A stretch of 64,000 nt of DNA from an uncultured Mesonia sp. GTDB lineage: Bacteria > Bacteroidota > Bacteroidia > Flavobacteriales > Flavobacteriaceae. Location of the stretch: positions 62,001 to 126,000 of the forward strand of contig CANLVH010000004.1 of NCBI GenBank assembly GCA_947494545.1, given 5' to 3'. The translations under genes were made by a program, and so were the position numbers. Position 1 is the first letter of the stretch. The number at the start of each line of letters is the position of its first letter. The notes beneath the pieces are model-generated. The model searched no databases. It was not told the DNA's origin and saw only the letters and a program-made list of their open reading frames with translations. Of this stretch, positions 46,393 through 55,984 are shown piece by piece.

Positions 46393-46899
46393 CTAAGTTT
46401 GGTAATCTTTCACCGAGTAAACCCTCAACTTTACCCCCCTACCTTGTTCAACCCATTTGGCTGGTAAGGCTATAAACCTGAAAAGGAATTTTTTCATCCG
46501 GTCTGTGGGTGCTAAAAAATCATGTTTACCAGAAAAATACCGGATTACCTTATTGTATAAATTCCTGTAAATTGCAGTGAAATATAGGAATGCAGGCTTT
46601 TTATTCATGGAGGAAAAAGACATATTGTTCCACCCAAAATCATTTTTTAGGATATCGAACTGACGTTCCATATTCCCCCTTTGATTGTAAAATGCTGCAA
46701 CTTCCCTAGGGGCTTTATCCAAGTCGTTTATCAATATGACCCTATATTCATAGGCATCCTGTGTAAGTAGGTCCAACTGCATGTCTTTTCTTGGTTTTCG
46801 TTTTACCACAAGCCTAAATTTTGTGGCATCCCCGTTACCGGATTTGATATATTCCTGAAAAGGATTTCTATGACAAAACCAAACGGTTTTTATAAACAC
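46393..46899 (-). pseudogene. IS1380-family transposase, C-terminal fragment
   Basis: 168 readable residues out of about 430-460 in a complete enzyme. The diagnostic C-terminal block YNQRGNMERQFDILKNDFGW (catalytic Glu region) and the following FTAIYRNLYNK are intact. The N-terminal half, including the first catalytic Asp residues, is missing; other short frames upstream (46900-47003) do not restore it. No matching terminal repeats were found. This is a dead insertion-sequence remnant. Confidence 0.82.
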
Positions 46900-47003
46900 T
46901 TTGATTTTAATTCATTTATACTCATATAGAATTTTACCAATTTAAAAATTTAACATTGGTCTAAAGAATGCCCCTCTTTTTATGACAAGTCCTGCTTATT
47001 AAG

Positions 47004-47744
47004 CTAGGTAGGTGGGAAAACTTTTAATAACCGTAAAGGTTGTAATTTTTTATCATTGATGCATCCCCAACCTAAAACTTGATTGTTTTCGAAATATAAG
47101 ATGCCGCCCCATACAAAAACCCAGTCCGATGAAGTGAAGCTTTCACTGGTAAAGGAGGTTTCAGTAATCGGTTCGTTACTGGGTGTAAGTTCTATTTGAA
47201 ATAATTCTTCTTGTACCGAGAGATCGTCTTCTTCGCGATGTACCGCCATCCAAAAACAAAGCTTTGCTTTTTCGGCATTCACCGGCCAAGTGAGCGCTTG
47301 TTTCGGAAAAAAAGATTCCACTGTAAACTCTAGTTTTTGATCTATAATCGCGATAGTACTTAATTGAACTTGACAATAGCGATCATACGGACTGTGAAGG
47401 TTATATTCAAAACCTTCGAGTAAGGCAGGTGTTCCTTCCCAAAGTTTTCGTTCTCCCACCGGGGCGGGGTTATTGGTTCGAGCTGCAAGCTGTATGCGGG
47501 TACGTAACCGGCAAAAGGATTTCGCATCTGCAAAACCACGACTATAGGTCTGTAATCCAATTCTTATTTTTTTAGCTGTTGTAGAAGCTCTTCCAAAATC
47601 GGCAGCTGCTTTTTTGGTAGGCTGGGTTTGCTTTACGGTATTTTTTTCAGGTTTTCGTTGAACAATAGTTTTCCCGTTCACCTGACGGAATACTAAGTCA
47701 CCAAGGCTTCCGCTTATACGATTGTTTTTTCCTAAATACGCCAT
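47004..47744 (-). CDS. hypothetical protein, possibly DUF6266-like
   Basis: 246 residues, no signal peptide. It opens MAYLGKNNRISGSLGDLVFR and has a basic segment with KKAAADFGRASTTAKKIR, followed by a beta-rich half with many Trp and Phe residues. The opening loosely recalls DUF6266 proteins of Bacteroidetes, but I am not certain. No enzyme motif is visible. It is the last intact gene of the leftward run in the island; about 200 bases of AT-rich spacer (47745-47942) lie upstream. Confidence 0.55.
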   Translation of the reverse strand: MAYLGKNNRISGSLGDLVFRQVNGKTIVQRKPEKNTVKQTQPTKKAAADFGRASTTAKKIRIGLQTYSRGFADAKSFCRLRTRIQLAARTNNPAPVGERKLWEGTPALLEGFEYNLHSPYDRYCQVQLSTIAIIDQKLEFTVESFFPKQALTWPVNAEKAKLCFWMAVHREEDDLSVQEELFQIELTPSNEPITETSFTSESFTSSDWVFVWGGILYFENNQVLGWGCINDKKLQPLRLLKVFPPT

Positions 47745-47942
47745 ACGGGTTAAATCAGGTTATTATTACGATTCTCTTACAAAGCTACGTCCATTAAATA
47801 CCGGCGAATTATTGTATTCATTTTGGAATTGTATTGGACTCAACTTGGATTCACCTTAATGTTCAGATAAAGTGATTATCAAATTATTGAATAGCATTCG
47901 TTTATATTGTTGAATATAACTTTTTTTAAAATAAATTCCTAA

Positions 47943-48312
47943 TTATGAGTGGGGAATGGGAATATTTTTGCTGTTAACTTCTAAATCATTAGCTTTTTTT
48001 TGCTCGGTTATTAAACCTGCCAAGCCTCCATAGTCTTCAATCAATTGTTCTAAAAACTCTATTTCTTCGTAGGGGAGGAGTTGGAGAGTAAATTCTAGGG
48101 TTTGTTGAATATTTACATAGGGTTGCGGGATGGTGTTTGAAAAGGACGTTCCGGGATGTTCAAGGACCAGTACGCAAACTTTTAAAAGATGCGGGACACT
48201 TATAAAACTTTCTAGCGGATCTTCAACGGGAATGACTTTATTCTCATAAAACCTGCGGGTATGTTTATTGAGCGGTGCATACTGACGGCGAATCAACTTA
48301 GGTAAGTTTTTA
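47943..48312 (-). pseudogene. broken copy of the HEPN-domain gene (C-terminal third)
   Basis: About 117 codons align closely with the last 110 codons of the gene at 49366-50496 (RRQYAPLNKHTRRFY versus RRQYEPLNKHTRRFY; both contain LLKVCVL, PYVNIQQ and EFLEQLIEDYGGL). Similarity continues a few bases past the first TTG and then a stop appears, so the 5' part is lost. It ends with a different 15-residue tail. This is a partial tandem duplication, not a working gene. Confidence 0.8.
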
Positions 48313-48430
48313 GTTTATTTTACAGCCTCGAAGGCTAGGTCGCCAAGGTATATAACCTAGTTTTCCGGCTTTTGTAAAGCCTGTTCTTAAGCAGTATAAT
48401 TATAGTGATAACGAAAAGTAACTAAATTAC

Positions 48431-49285
48431 TTACTGTCTTTCTAATTGATGTAACTTTTCTAATTGAGCCAATCGCTTTTCTCCTTCTTGTTGGGCTCCT
48501 TTTAAAAATAGAGATGCGAGTTTTCTTGCATGAAACCCATCTTCAATACTAATATCATTTACCGATTTATAATTCAGGTTATATTGAGCGTGACATATAG
48601 CATTATAAATTCTCTTTGATCGAAAAGATTCTTTTGGAAGTACAATTTTTGTACTTCTACTGAAATTCTGACATAAGCGAACCATATAATTAAGATCAAC
48701 ATGCGATGGTTTGTATTCCCAATAAATCCAAAGTAATGCTGCACAGACTTGGGAAATAGCTTGATGAACTAAAAGGAATTTTGCCGGTTCGCAAGAAATA
48801 TCATCACTCACATTTAATTTACTTATAAAATATGCTGCTTTAGAAATTCTAAATTCCCAGCCGCTTTTTATTCTTTTATACATTACCGGATGTTTAATAT
48901 AGCCTGTTATAACTAACGGATGCTCTTGAAGTATTCTATTTTCAGGTAATAATAGCCGACTTAAAAAATTGTCTCCTACATTTAATCGTGTGCTAATCTC
49001 ATTATAGGTATAATGTATACTATACAAGCGAACTTTTTTGTTCATTTTAGTGAAAATGTTTTCCATAAATGCTTTGGGATCTTTTACATAAGCGTTGCTC
49101 ACAATTAGTAGTGTCACTTCCCAGTGTTCTTCTACATCATTTTTTTCTAATCTATTGAATGAATAAAAATTTTCTAATTGGTGCGATCGGACTCCAATAC
49201 TGTAAATGGAATGCACGGACAACATTGATGTTATAACTTTCAACAGCTGTTTTAATCGTACTTCAGGGAGATTCTTTATACTCAT
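48431..49285 (-). CDS. HEPN-like protein with degenerate nucleotidyltransferase-like N-terminus
   Basis: 284 residues. The C-terminal half is all helical with the HEPN pattern: KAAYFISKLN, then KFLLVHQAISQVCAALLWI and YNAICHAQYNLNYKS. The N-terminal half (LKVITSMLSVHSIYSIGV, then WEVTLLIVSNAYVKDPKAF) resembles the strand-helix layout of MNT nucleotidyltransferases, but the GS..D.D catalytic residues are not seen. HEPN proteins are often RNases or AMPylation partners in toxin-antitoxin and defence loci. The function here is inferred from fold only. It lies about 80 bases downstream of the next HEPN gene. Confidence 0.55.
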   Translation of the reverse strand: MSIKNLPEVRLKQLLKVITSMLSVHSIYSIGVRSHQLENFYSFNRLEKNDVEEHWEVTLLIVSNAYVKDPKAFMENIFTKMNKKVRLYSIHYTYNEISTRLNVGDNFLSRLLLPENRILQEHPLVITGYIKHPVMYKRIKSGWEFRISKAAYFISKLNVSDDISCEPAKFLLVHQAISQVCAALLWIYWEYKPSHVDLNYMVRLCQNFSRSTKIVLPKESFRSKRIYNAICHAQYNLNYKSVNDISIEDGFHARKLASLFLKGAQQEGEKRLAQLEKLHQLERQ

Positions 49286-49365
49286 TATATGATTTTTTAA
49301 TTCATAAATTGTAGACTTACCTAATAAGGATTACTACACGTTTGATAACTTTAAATCTTGTGTTG

Positions 49366-50496
49366 TTAGCTTTCTGAATCCTCCTGCTCGGTTAATAAAC
49401 CGGATAGCCCTCCGTAGTCTTCAATCAATTGTTCTAAAAACTCCATTTCTTCGTAGGGGAGTAGTTGGAGTGCAAATTCCAGGCTTTGTTGAATATTGAC
49501 ATAGGGTTGGGGGATGGTCTTTGAAAAAGAGGTTCCGGTGTGTTCAAGGGCGAGTACACAAACTTTTAAAAGATGCGTGACACTTAGAAAACTTTCTAAC
49601 GGATCTTCTACAGGAATCGCTTTATGTTGATAAAACCTGCGGGTATGTTTATTAAGCGGTTCATACTGACGGCGAATCAACTGGCGTAAGTTTTTTTCGA
49701 TCTCCTCTTTGTTGGGTGGAGCAGGAGGGGAAGGCTTTTCCATAGCGTTTTTGCAGTGCGCATACCTTTTCAAAAACTCTTCCTCTCCTGTTTCCAATAG
49801 GCTGTCCAGTTTGTGTTGTAAACGTTCTATAGCCGACAAGGATATGCTATAATCTACGGCATAACGCACATCTCGGTAAGCGGTATCTAAGCGATTTAAC
49901 AACTGTTTTTCATGCATGTTTTCTTCCTTAAAAAGTTCTCCTAGTTCGGGGACAACATCTTGAATGTATTGTTGGTGATGCACAATCTTGTGACAAATTT
50001 TTTCTTTTCCCATGCTTATCAATTCCACCGTCCTAAAAGAAAGTTCTATCGCTTGGTGCAACATAAAAGCCGCTTGGGGGTAGTTTTCTTTAGTACTATA
50101 AAAATGAGCTCCCTCTTGAAAATCCAATGCTTTTTGATGTTCTTTATAAAAAAAATCGGCTGCCTTTTCAAATGCTTCTTCAACATTTAACTTTGGCGGA
50201 GTGGTTTTGGGAGCACGGTAGGTTACATACGCTTCCTGTAAGGCTTGAATAAAGCATACATTCCCTTTTTTAAATTGGTGAATAGCATAGGTTTCTTCGT
50301 ACATACGCCAGCGGTAGTCTGGCTGTTGTTGAATGCATTCTTTTAGTGCACTTAATACTTGTCCGGTGCGGGGTTCCCGGCTGAGGAGCAGTAAAAGTGG
50401 TTTTACGTTAGCAGCCAAAGACGGAACGCTATAGATAGCACTTAATTCGGTAAACTGCGTTAGTTGTTTAATTAAAGTTGGAGAAAGTGGTGACAT
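49366..50496 (-). CDS. HEPN-domain protein
   Basis: 376 residues. Residues about 106-235 form a HEPN domain: AFEKAADFFYKEHQKALDF, then YPQAAFMLHQAIELSFRTVE and the AYRDVRYAVDY segment. The N-terminal 100 residues are alpha/beta and may be a decayed nucleotidyltransferase. The C-terminal 110 residues (IRRQYEPLNKHTRRFY onward) are a separate helical domain duplicated at 47943-48312. It is divergent from the XRE regulator, with a palindrome between them, so the regulator may control both directions (inference). Confidence 0.65.
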   Translation of the reverse strand: MSPLSPTLIKQLTQFTELSAIYSVPSLAANVKPLLLLLSREPRTGQVLSALKECIQQQPDYRWRMYEETYAIHQFKKGNVCFIQALQEAYVTYRAPKTTPPKLNVEEAFEKAADFFYKEHQKALDFQEGAHFYSTKENYPQAAFMLHQAIELSFRTVELISMGKEKICHKIVHHQQYIQDVVPELGELFKEENMHEKQLLNRLDTAYRDVRYAVDYSISLSAIERLQHKLDSLLETGEEEFLKRYAHCKNAMEKPSPPAPPNKEEIEKNLRQLIRRQYEPLNKHTRRFYQHKAIPVEDPLESFLSVTHLLKVCVLALEHTGTSFSKTIPQPYVNIQQSLEFALQLLPYEEMEFLEQLIEDYGGLSGLLTEQEDSES

Positions 50497-50551
50497 AAGG
50501 TGTTGAATAAGTTATTAACAATTAAAAACTAAGTAAAGCTTATATTTATTA

Positions 50552-50583
50552 AAGTTTATCTTATATAAAGATAATATAAACTT
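50552..50583. promoter_or_regulatory. palindromic operator candidate between HEPN and XRE genes
   Basis: Outer arms AAGTTTAT and ATAAACTT enclose a second near-palindrome ATCTTATATAAAGAT (50558-50572). A further AAGTTTA half-site follows at about 50612. It lies in the divergent AT-rich intergenic space, about 110 bases before the XRE gene, a plausible binding site for that repressor. Confidence 0.45.
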
Positions 50584-50693
50584 ACGTTTAAAAAATTAAA
50601 AACACAAGTTTAGTTTATTAAAATGTAAGTTGAAATTATATTTTAATAAGCTTCTATTATATATTTAGGTAGAAATATTCAATAGTTAGGGCA

Positions 50694-50894
50694 ATGGAAC
50701 GAATCAATAGGATAAAAGAAGTTTTAGTCATTCAAGGGAAATCTCAAGTTTGGCTTGCTGAAGCCTTAGGAAAAAGCACAACTTCTGTGACCGCTTTTTG
50801 CAATAATAAATCTCAACCTCATTTAACGGATTTAAAGAGAATTGCAGAAATTTTAGACGTTGATATTCGTGAGTTATTGGTTTCTACGAGATAA
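50694..50894 (+). CDS. XRE-family small HTH regulator
   Basis: 66 residues, essentially one HTH_3 domain: INRIKEVLVIQGKSQVWLAE, then GKSTTSVTAFCNNKSQPHLT (recognition helix) and LKRIAEILDVDIRELL. Such minimal Cro/C-protein-like regulators usually control a following restriction or toxin operon. It precedes the methyltransferase cassette by about 300 bases, with a broken relative between. Confidence 0.88.
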   Translation: MERINRIKEVLVIQGKSQVWLAEALGKSTTSVTAFCNNKSQPHLTDLKRIAEILDVDIRELLVSTR

Positions 50895-51024
50895 ATTTAC
50901 AAAAGCACAATAAGTCAACAAACTTTGAATTATAAAATAAATTTTAATAAATCTGCTAAAAGCTTAGCGTTTTTTAATATTTTGAGTTTAAGTTTTTTTT
51001 TCTTACAAACAGAATTTATTAAAT

Positions 51025-51177
51025 ATGATTGAAAAAAGTATCCGACAGATACTATTAGTAAATAAACGAGACAAAATTACTGATAACGTTAAATACAGAA
51101 ACCAACCAAGTTTAGAAGTGTTATATGAAATAGCTAAGATATTGGATGTTAACCCAAAGGAATTATTCATTTCATAA
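51025..51177 (+). CDS. short XRE-like ORF lacking the HTH core
   Basis: 50 codons, ATG at 51025, stop 11 bases before the methyltransferase ATG. The N-terminal helix (MIEKSIRQILLVNKR) and C-terminal block (NQPSLEVLYEIAKILDVNPK, then ELFIS) align with the XRE protein just upstream. About 16 residues that would form the two DNA-contacting helices are missing. It is either a decayed duplicate or a small modulator that dimerises without binding DNA. It directly precedes the cassette, so it may also act as a leader ORF. Confidence 0.5.
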   Translation: MIEKSIRQILLVNKRDKITDNVKYRNQPSLEVLYEIAKILDVNPKELFIS

Positions 51178-51188
51178 TATAGTGTTTA

Positions 51189-53918
51189 ATGACCCCAGTA
51201 GAAATAGAAGAAGCAGTATCGGAATTGGCATTAAAGCCTTTTGAAGCAGAGGAATTTCCTTTTTCTTTTTTAGAGGCTTTTGGTAATAAAAGCACGACTA
51301 TTAAAAAGTTGCGTAATGGTACTTCAAATAAAACAGATGTTAAGGGAGCAATTCTACAGCGTAATAATATCCATATTCTTTCAAGTGAAAAAGGAAAAGT
51401 AGGCGAATCATTAGAAGTATTACGGGAAAGTACTTCCACTAGAAAAAACAAAGCGGAGTTTATTCTAGCTACAGACGGTATAGATTTCGAAGCCGAAAAT
51501 ATAATTACTGGAGAAACTGTTGCTTGTGAGTACAAAGACTTTCATAACTATTTCGGCTTTTTTCTTTCACTTGCAAATATTACGACTGTAAAACAAATAC
51601 GCGAAAGTGCATTTGATATTAAGGCGACTAGTCGTCTAAATAAGCTTTATGTAGAGTTATTACAAAACAATCCAGAATGGGCTACTGTAGAGCGTCTTCA
51701 CGATATGAATCACTTTTTAGCAAGATTAATTTTTTGCTTTTTTGCTGAGGATACCGATATTTTTGAAGACAATCTTTTTACAAGTACCGTTCAGAAATAT
51801 AGCGCATCTGACGCTTCAGATACTCACATTGTAATAAGTGAGATCTTTAGAGTGATGGATGTTAAAAAGAAGGATCGTGAAAAAGAAAATATCAAAGTCT
51901 GGGGTAAAGATTTCCCTTATGTAAATGGGGAACTTTTTTCTGGCTCTACAGAAGTACCGAAGTTTACAAAAATTGCACGCTCTTACTTATTACACGTCGG
52001 TAGTTTAGATTGGAAACAAATTAATCCAGATATATTTGGTTCAATGATACAGGCAGTGGCAGACGACAAAGAACGTGGTTCATTGGGGATGCACTATACA
52101 TCAGTTCCAAATATACGAAAGGTGTTAAATCCTTTGTTTTTAGATGATTTACGAGAGCAACTAGAAAAGGCTGGGAATAACAGTCGTAAATTACTAAACC
52201 TTCGTAATCGTATGGCACGTATACGTGTATTTGACCCTGCTTGTGGTTCTGGTAACTTTTTGGTGATAGCATATAAGGATATGCGTAAAATTGAGAATGA
52301 GATTAACATTAAACGCGGTGAAATTAATAAAGCAAGCGAAATACCATTAACCAACTTTAGAGGTATTGAGCTAAAAGATTTTTCAGCAGAAGTTGCACGT
52401 TTAGCTTTAATTATTGCAGAGTACCAATGCGATGTGTTGTATAGGGGGCAAAGACTTGCACTTGCAGAGTTTCTTCCTTTAGATGCTGAAAACTGGATTG
52501 TTAAAGGTAATGCTTTAACACTAAATTGGTTTACTGTTTGTCCACCCGAAGGAACAGGGGTTAAATTACAAGGTGATGATTTATTTTCAACACCTTTAGA
52601 ACAAGCCCAAATTGACTTTGATAATGCAGGAGGCGAGACTTATATCTGTGGAAATCCACCTTATAAGGGTAGTAAAAAACAATCAAAAGAACAAAAAAGT
52701 GATTTAAAGGCTGTTTGGAATAAATATCCTCAGCTTGCTAAAACTACAGATTATGTCACTGGTTGGATAGCTAAAGCAAACGACTATATTTCTGTTGCTA
52801 AAAATTGTGTAGCATCTTTTGTTATGACTAATAGTGTGGTTCAGGGAAAACAAGCAGGTGATTTGTGGACACCTTTGTTTAACTCTGGTCTCAAAATATT
52901 ATTTGCTCATAATTCATTTAAATGGCATAATCTAGCTTCAAAAAATGCAGGTGTAACTGTTGTTATTGTAGGTGTAACAAAAAAGGAGATTAGTGAGGCT
53001 AAGCTTTATCAAGACGGGTTAGTTAAAACAGCAGCTAGTATAGGATGCTTTTTGATTCCAGATCAAGTAAAATCTGTGATTGCAAGAAATGAACCATTAT
53101 CTGATTTACCTGAAATGGTTTTTGGTAATATGCCAAGAGATGGTGGTCACTTAATTTTATCAAAAGAAGAAGCTAAAGAGTTATATAAAAATCTTAACGA
53201 TACATCGATAGTAAAAAAATATGTAGGTTCTAGAGAGTTTATATCTGGAACAGAAAGGTATTGCTTATGGATAGAAGATAATCAATTAGAAGAGTCTAGT
53301 TCAAACCCTTTTGTGAAAGATAGGCTTGAAAAAGTACGTGAAGAGCGTTTAAAAAGTAAAGCCATTTCTACAAAAAAATTTGCAGAAAAGCCTCATTATT
53401 TTGTTCAAAGAGCTGGTCTTGCAGAAAAATTCACAATTACAGTTCCAAGAGTGTCTTCTGAAGGTAGAGGTTATTTACCTGTTGGTTTAGTTGGAGGGGA
53501 TTCAGTATTAAGTGATAGAAACTTTGGTATTTTTGATGCGCCACTTTGGAATATGGCAATCATAGCTACACGTTTACATTGGGTTTGGGCAGGTACTGTT
53601 TGTGTTCGTTTAGAAATGCGTTTTTCTTATTCAAATACTTTAGGTTGGAATACATTTCCATTACCAACCTTAACTCAAAAAAACAAAGAAGATTTAACAG
53701 CTTGTGCAGAAGAATTATTAATAGCAAGAGAACGTCATTTCCCTGCAACAATAGCCGATTTATACGAATCCAATAAAATGCCTGAAGATTTAAGATTAGC
53801 GCACGAACGTAATGATGAAGTTCTCGAGCGTATTTATATTGGTCGTAAATTTAAAAATGATACCGAGCGTTTAGAAAAACTATTTGAACTCTATACCAAA
53901 ATGACTGCCAAAATATAA
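51189..53918 (+). CDS. MmeI-type (type IIL-like) DNA methyltransferase, nuclease motif apparently lost
   Basis: 909 residues. It follows the MmeI domain order: N-terminal domain (1-150), helical spacer (HFLARLIFCFFAEDTDIFED, 175-194; GSLGMHYTS, 297-305), gamma-class N6-adenine methyltransferase with SAM motif FDPACGSGNF (348-357) and catalytic NPPY (489-492), target-recognition region about 620-830, and C-terminal helices. In MmeI the N-terminus has a PD-(D/E)xK nuclease (D...ExK). Here the aligned stretch reads D50 then ILQRNNIHI with no ExK, so it may only methylate. An EYK at 114-116 aligns outside the motif. The helicase follows after five bases. Confidence 0.85.
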   Translation: MTPVEIEEAVSELALKPFEAEEFPFSFLEAFGNKSTTIKKLRNGTSNKTDVKGAILQRNNIHILSSEKGKVGESLEVLRESTSTRKNKAEFILATDGIDFEAENIITGETVACEYKDFHNYFGFFLSLANITTVKQIRESAFDIKATSRLNKLYVELLQNNPEWATVERLHDMNHFLARLIFCFFAEDTDIFEDNLFTSTVQKYSASDASDTHIVISEIFRVMDVKKKDREKENIKVWGKDFPYVNGELFSGSTEVPKFTKIARSYLLHVGSLDWKQINPDIFGSMIQAVADDKERGSLGMHYTSVPNIRKVLNPLFLDDLREQLEKAGNNSRKLLNLRNRMARIRVFDPACGSGNFLVIAYKDMRKIENEINIKRGEINKASEIPLTNFRGIELKDFSAEVARLALIIAEYQCDVLYRGQRLALAEFLPLDAENWIVKGNALTLNWFTVCPPEGTGVKLQGDDLFSTPLEQAQIDFDNAGGETYICGNPPYKGSKKQSKEQKSDLKAVWNKYPQLAKTTDYVTGWIAKANDYISVAKNCVASFVMTNSVVQGKQAGDLWTPLFNSGLKILFAHNSFKWHNLASKNAGVTVVIVGVTKKEISEAKLYQDGLVKTAASIGCFLIPDQVKSVIARNEPLSDLPEMVFGNMPRDGGHLILSKEEAKELYKNLNDTSIVKKYVGSREFISGTERYCLWIEDNQLEESSSNPFVKDRLEKVREERLKSKAISTKKFAEKPHYFVQRAGLAEKFTITVPRVSSEGRGYLPVGLVGGDSVLSDRNFGIFDAPLWNMAIIATRLHWVWAGTVCVRLEMRFSYSNTLGWNTFPLPTLTQKNKEDLTACAEELLIARERHFPATIADLYESNKMPEDLRLAHERNDEVLERIYIGRKFKNDTERLEKLFELYTKMTAKI

Positions 53919-53923
53919 TAAGA

Positions 53924-55984
53924 ATGAGTAAAGAAAAAAATATACCTACAATTACAGTAAACTATAATAATAACGGTAGTTCTGTTACCTCTAATGAGTT
54001 AGGGATGCGTGCTATGCAAGAGTTAGCGTATGAAAAACGTGGTGAACAATATTTATTAATTAAATCGCCACCTGCATCTGGTAAAAGTAGAGCGTTAATG
54101 TTTATAGCTTTAGATAAACTAAACAATCAAGGTATTAAACAAGCCATTATTGCAGTGCCAGAAAAATCCATTGGTTCTAGTTTTAATAACGAGCCATTAT
54201 CTAAATATGGTTATTATTATGATTGGGAAGTGACACCAAAATGGAATTTATGTAATTCACCAGGAGAAGATGGCGGTAAAGTAAATTCAGTTAAAGCTTT
54301 TCTTGAAAGTGAAGATAAAGTTTTAGTATGTACACACGCTACATTTCGCTTTGCAGTAGAACGTTTTGGTGTTGAAATTTTTGATGATAGATTAATTGCT
54401 ATAGACGAGTTTCATCACGTTAGTGCTAATGATAATAATGTATTAGGTTCTCATCTTAAGGATTTTATAGAAAGAGATAAAGTACATATTGTTGCAATGA
54501 CAGGTTCTTATTTTAGAGGTGATGCAAATCCTGTTTTAATGCCGGAAGATGAATTAAAGTTTGAACCGGTTACTTATACATATTATGAGCAATTAAGCGG
54601 TTATGAACATTTAAAAACCTTAAATATTGGCTATTATTTTTATAGTGGTGCTTATACAGATGACTTAACAAAAGTTTTAAATCCAGATGAAAAGACAATT
54701 ATTCATATTCCTAATGTCAATTCTAGGGAAAGTATTGGCGGAACTAGATTTAAACATCAAGAGGTGGATAATATTTTATATGAGTTGGGAGAATGGGAAG
54801 GTATTGAGGAATCAACAGGTTTTAATCTCATTAAAACTAAATCTGGTAAAATTATAAAGGTAGCAAACCTTGTTGATGATGACTCTTCAAAACGTACTCT
54901 AGTCCAAGCAGCATTAAAAATGCCAGAAATTAAAACGAATCGGGACCACGTAGATATTATTATTGCGTTAGGTATGGCAAAAGAGGGATTTGATTGGATT
55001 TGGTGTGAACACGCTTTAACTATTGGTTATCGTTCTAGTTTAACGGAAATTGTACAAATTATAGGTCGTGCAACACGTGATGCTCCAAATAAAACCCAAG
55101 CAAGATTTACTAATTTAATAGCAGAAGTAGATGCTTCTGAAGATTCCGTAACAGATGCTGTAAATGACACCTTAAAAGCGATTTCTGCTAGTTTATTAAT
55201 GGAACAAGTTTTAGCACCAAAATTCAATTTTACGCCTAAGAATTCACAAAGCAAGGAACAAGAAGGATATGATTATGGCGAAGGCGGTTATGACCCAGAT
55301 AAAGAAAATGTAGGTTTTAATGAAGAAAAAGGAGAATATCAAATTGAAATTAAAGGTTTAACAATGCCTGAAAGCGAAGACGCTAAACGTATCTGTAAAG
55401 AAGATTTAAATGAAGTAATTGCAGCATTCGCACAAGATAAAGATTCTATTGGTAGAGGTTTGTTTGATGAAGAATTAATACCTCAAGAATTAACACAAGT
55501 TCGTTTAGGGAAAATAATAAAAGAAAAGTACCCAGAAATTGATGATGAAGATATTGAGGCGATTAGACAACATGCGATAGCAGCTTTAAATCTTACGCAA
55601 ATGGCTAAAAAAACTGCTAATAATGAAGATAATGAAAATGGGAAAGCCAATACAGCTTTAATTGATGGTATAAGAAAATTTACGATGGATGTTAGAGATT
55701 TGGATGTTGACTGGATAGATAGTATAAATCCGTTTAGTGAAGCATACTCAATCCTTTCGAAAGCAATGACTGAAAATAGTTTAAAAGCAATGGCAGAAGT
55801 TATTTCAGGTAAGAAACCAAATATAAACATAGAGGAAGCTAGAGAATTGGCTAAACGTGCATTGAAATTTAAAAATGAAAGAGGTAGATTACCAGATATA
55901 AAATCGGCAGACCCTTGGGAGCAACGTATGGCACAAGGTATTGCATATTTGGCTAGAAAAAAATCAGAAGAACAGAATGGCTAA
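53924..55984 (+). CDS. SF2 DEAD/DEAH-type helicase
   Basis: 686 residues. Walker A is SPPASGKS (48-55), motif II is DEFH (161-164, in IAIDEFHHV), motif III is AMTGS (about 191-195) and motif VI is QIIGRATR (378-385). These show an intact superfamily-2 translocase or helicase core over residues 40-420. The remaining 260 residues are acidic and helical with no motif I recognise. It lies five bases after the methyltransferase and overlaps the GIY-YIG gene by eight bases, so it is one translation unit with both. Likely the DNA-translocating part of a restriction-like complex (inference). Confidence 0.87.
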   Translation: MSKEKNIPTITVNYNNNGSSVTSNELGMRAMQELAYEKRGEQYLLIKSPPASGKSRALMFIALDKLNNQGIKQAIIAVPEKSIGSSFNNEPLSKYGYYYDWEVTPKWNLCNSPGEDGGKVNSVKAFLESEDKVLVCTHATFRFAVERFGVEIFDDRLIAIDEFHHVSANDNNVLGSHLKDFIERDKVHIVAMTGSYFRGDANPVLMPEDELKFEPVTYTYYEQLSGYEHLKTLNIGYYFYSGAYTDDLTKVLNPDEKTIIHIPNVNSRESIGGTRFKHQEVDNILYELGEWEGIEESTGFNLIKTKSGKIIKVANLVDDDSSKRTLVQAALKMPEIKTNRDHVDIIIALGMAKEGFDWIWCEHALTIGYRSSLTEIVQIIGRATRDAPNKTQARFTNLIAEVDASEDSVTDAVNDTLKAISASLLMEQVLAPKFNFTPKNSQSKEQEGYDYGEGGYDPDKENVGFNEEKGEYQIEIKGLTMPESEDAKRICKEDLNEVIAAFAQDKDSIGRGLFDEELIPQELTQVRLGKIIKEKYPEIDDEDIEAIRQHAIAALNLTQMAKKTANNEDNENGKANTALIDGIRKFTMDVRDLDVDWIDSINPFSEAYSILSKAMTENSLKAMAEVISGKKPNINIEEARELAKRALKFKNERGRLPDIKSADPWEQRMAQGIAYLARKKSEEQNG

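Noticed and set aside
47004..50496. Tandem repeats here as a CRISPR-like array
   Set aside because: The repetition is a duplicated protein domain, not short repeats with spacers; no array was seen anywhere in the window.
51167..51535. Minus-strand open frame overlapping the methyltransferase start
   Set aside because: It is antisense to well-supported MmeI-like coding sequence and has no recognisable features.
51287..51536. EYK at residues 114-116 as the methyltransferase nuclease site
   Set aside because: By alignment with MmeI it falls about 50 residues after the expected ExK position; I keep it only as a caveat.
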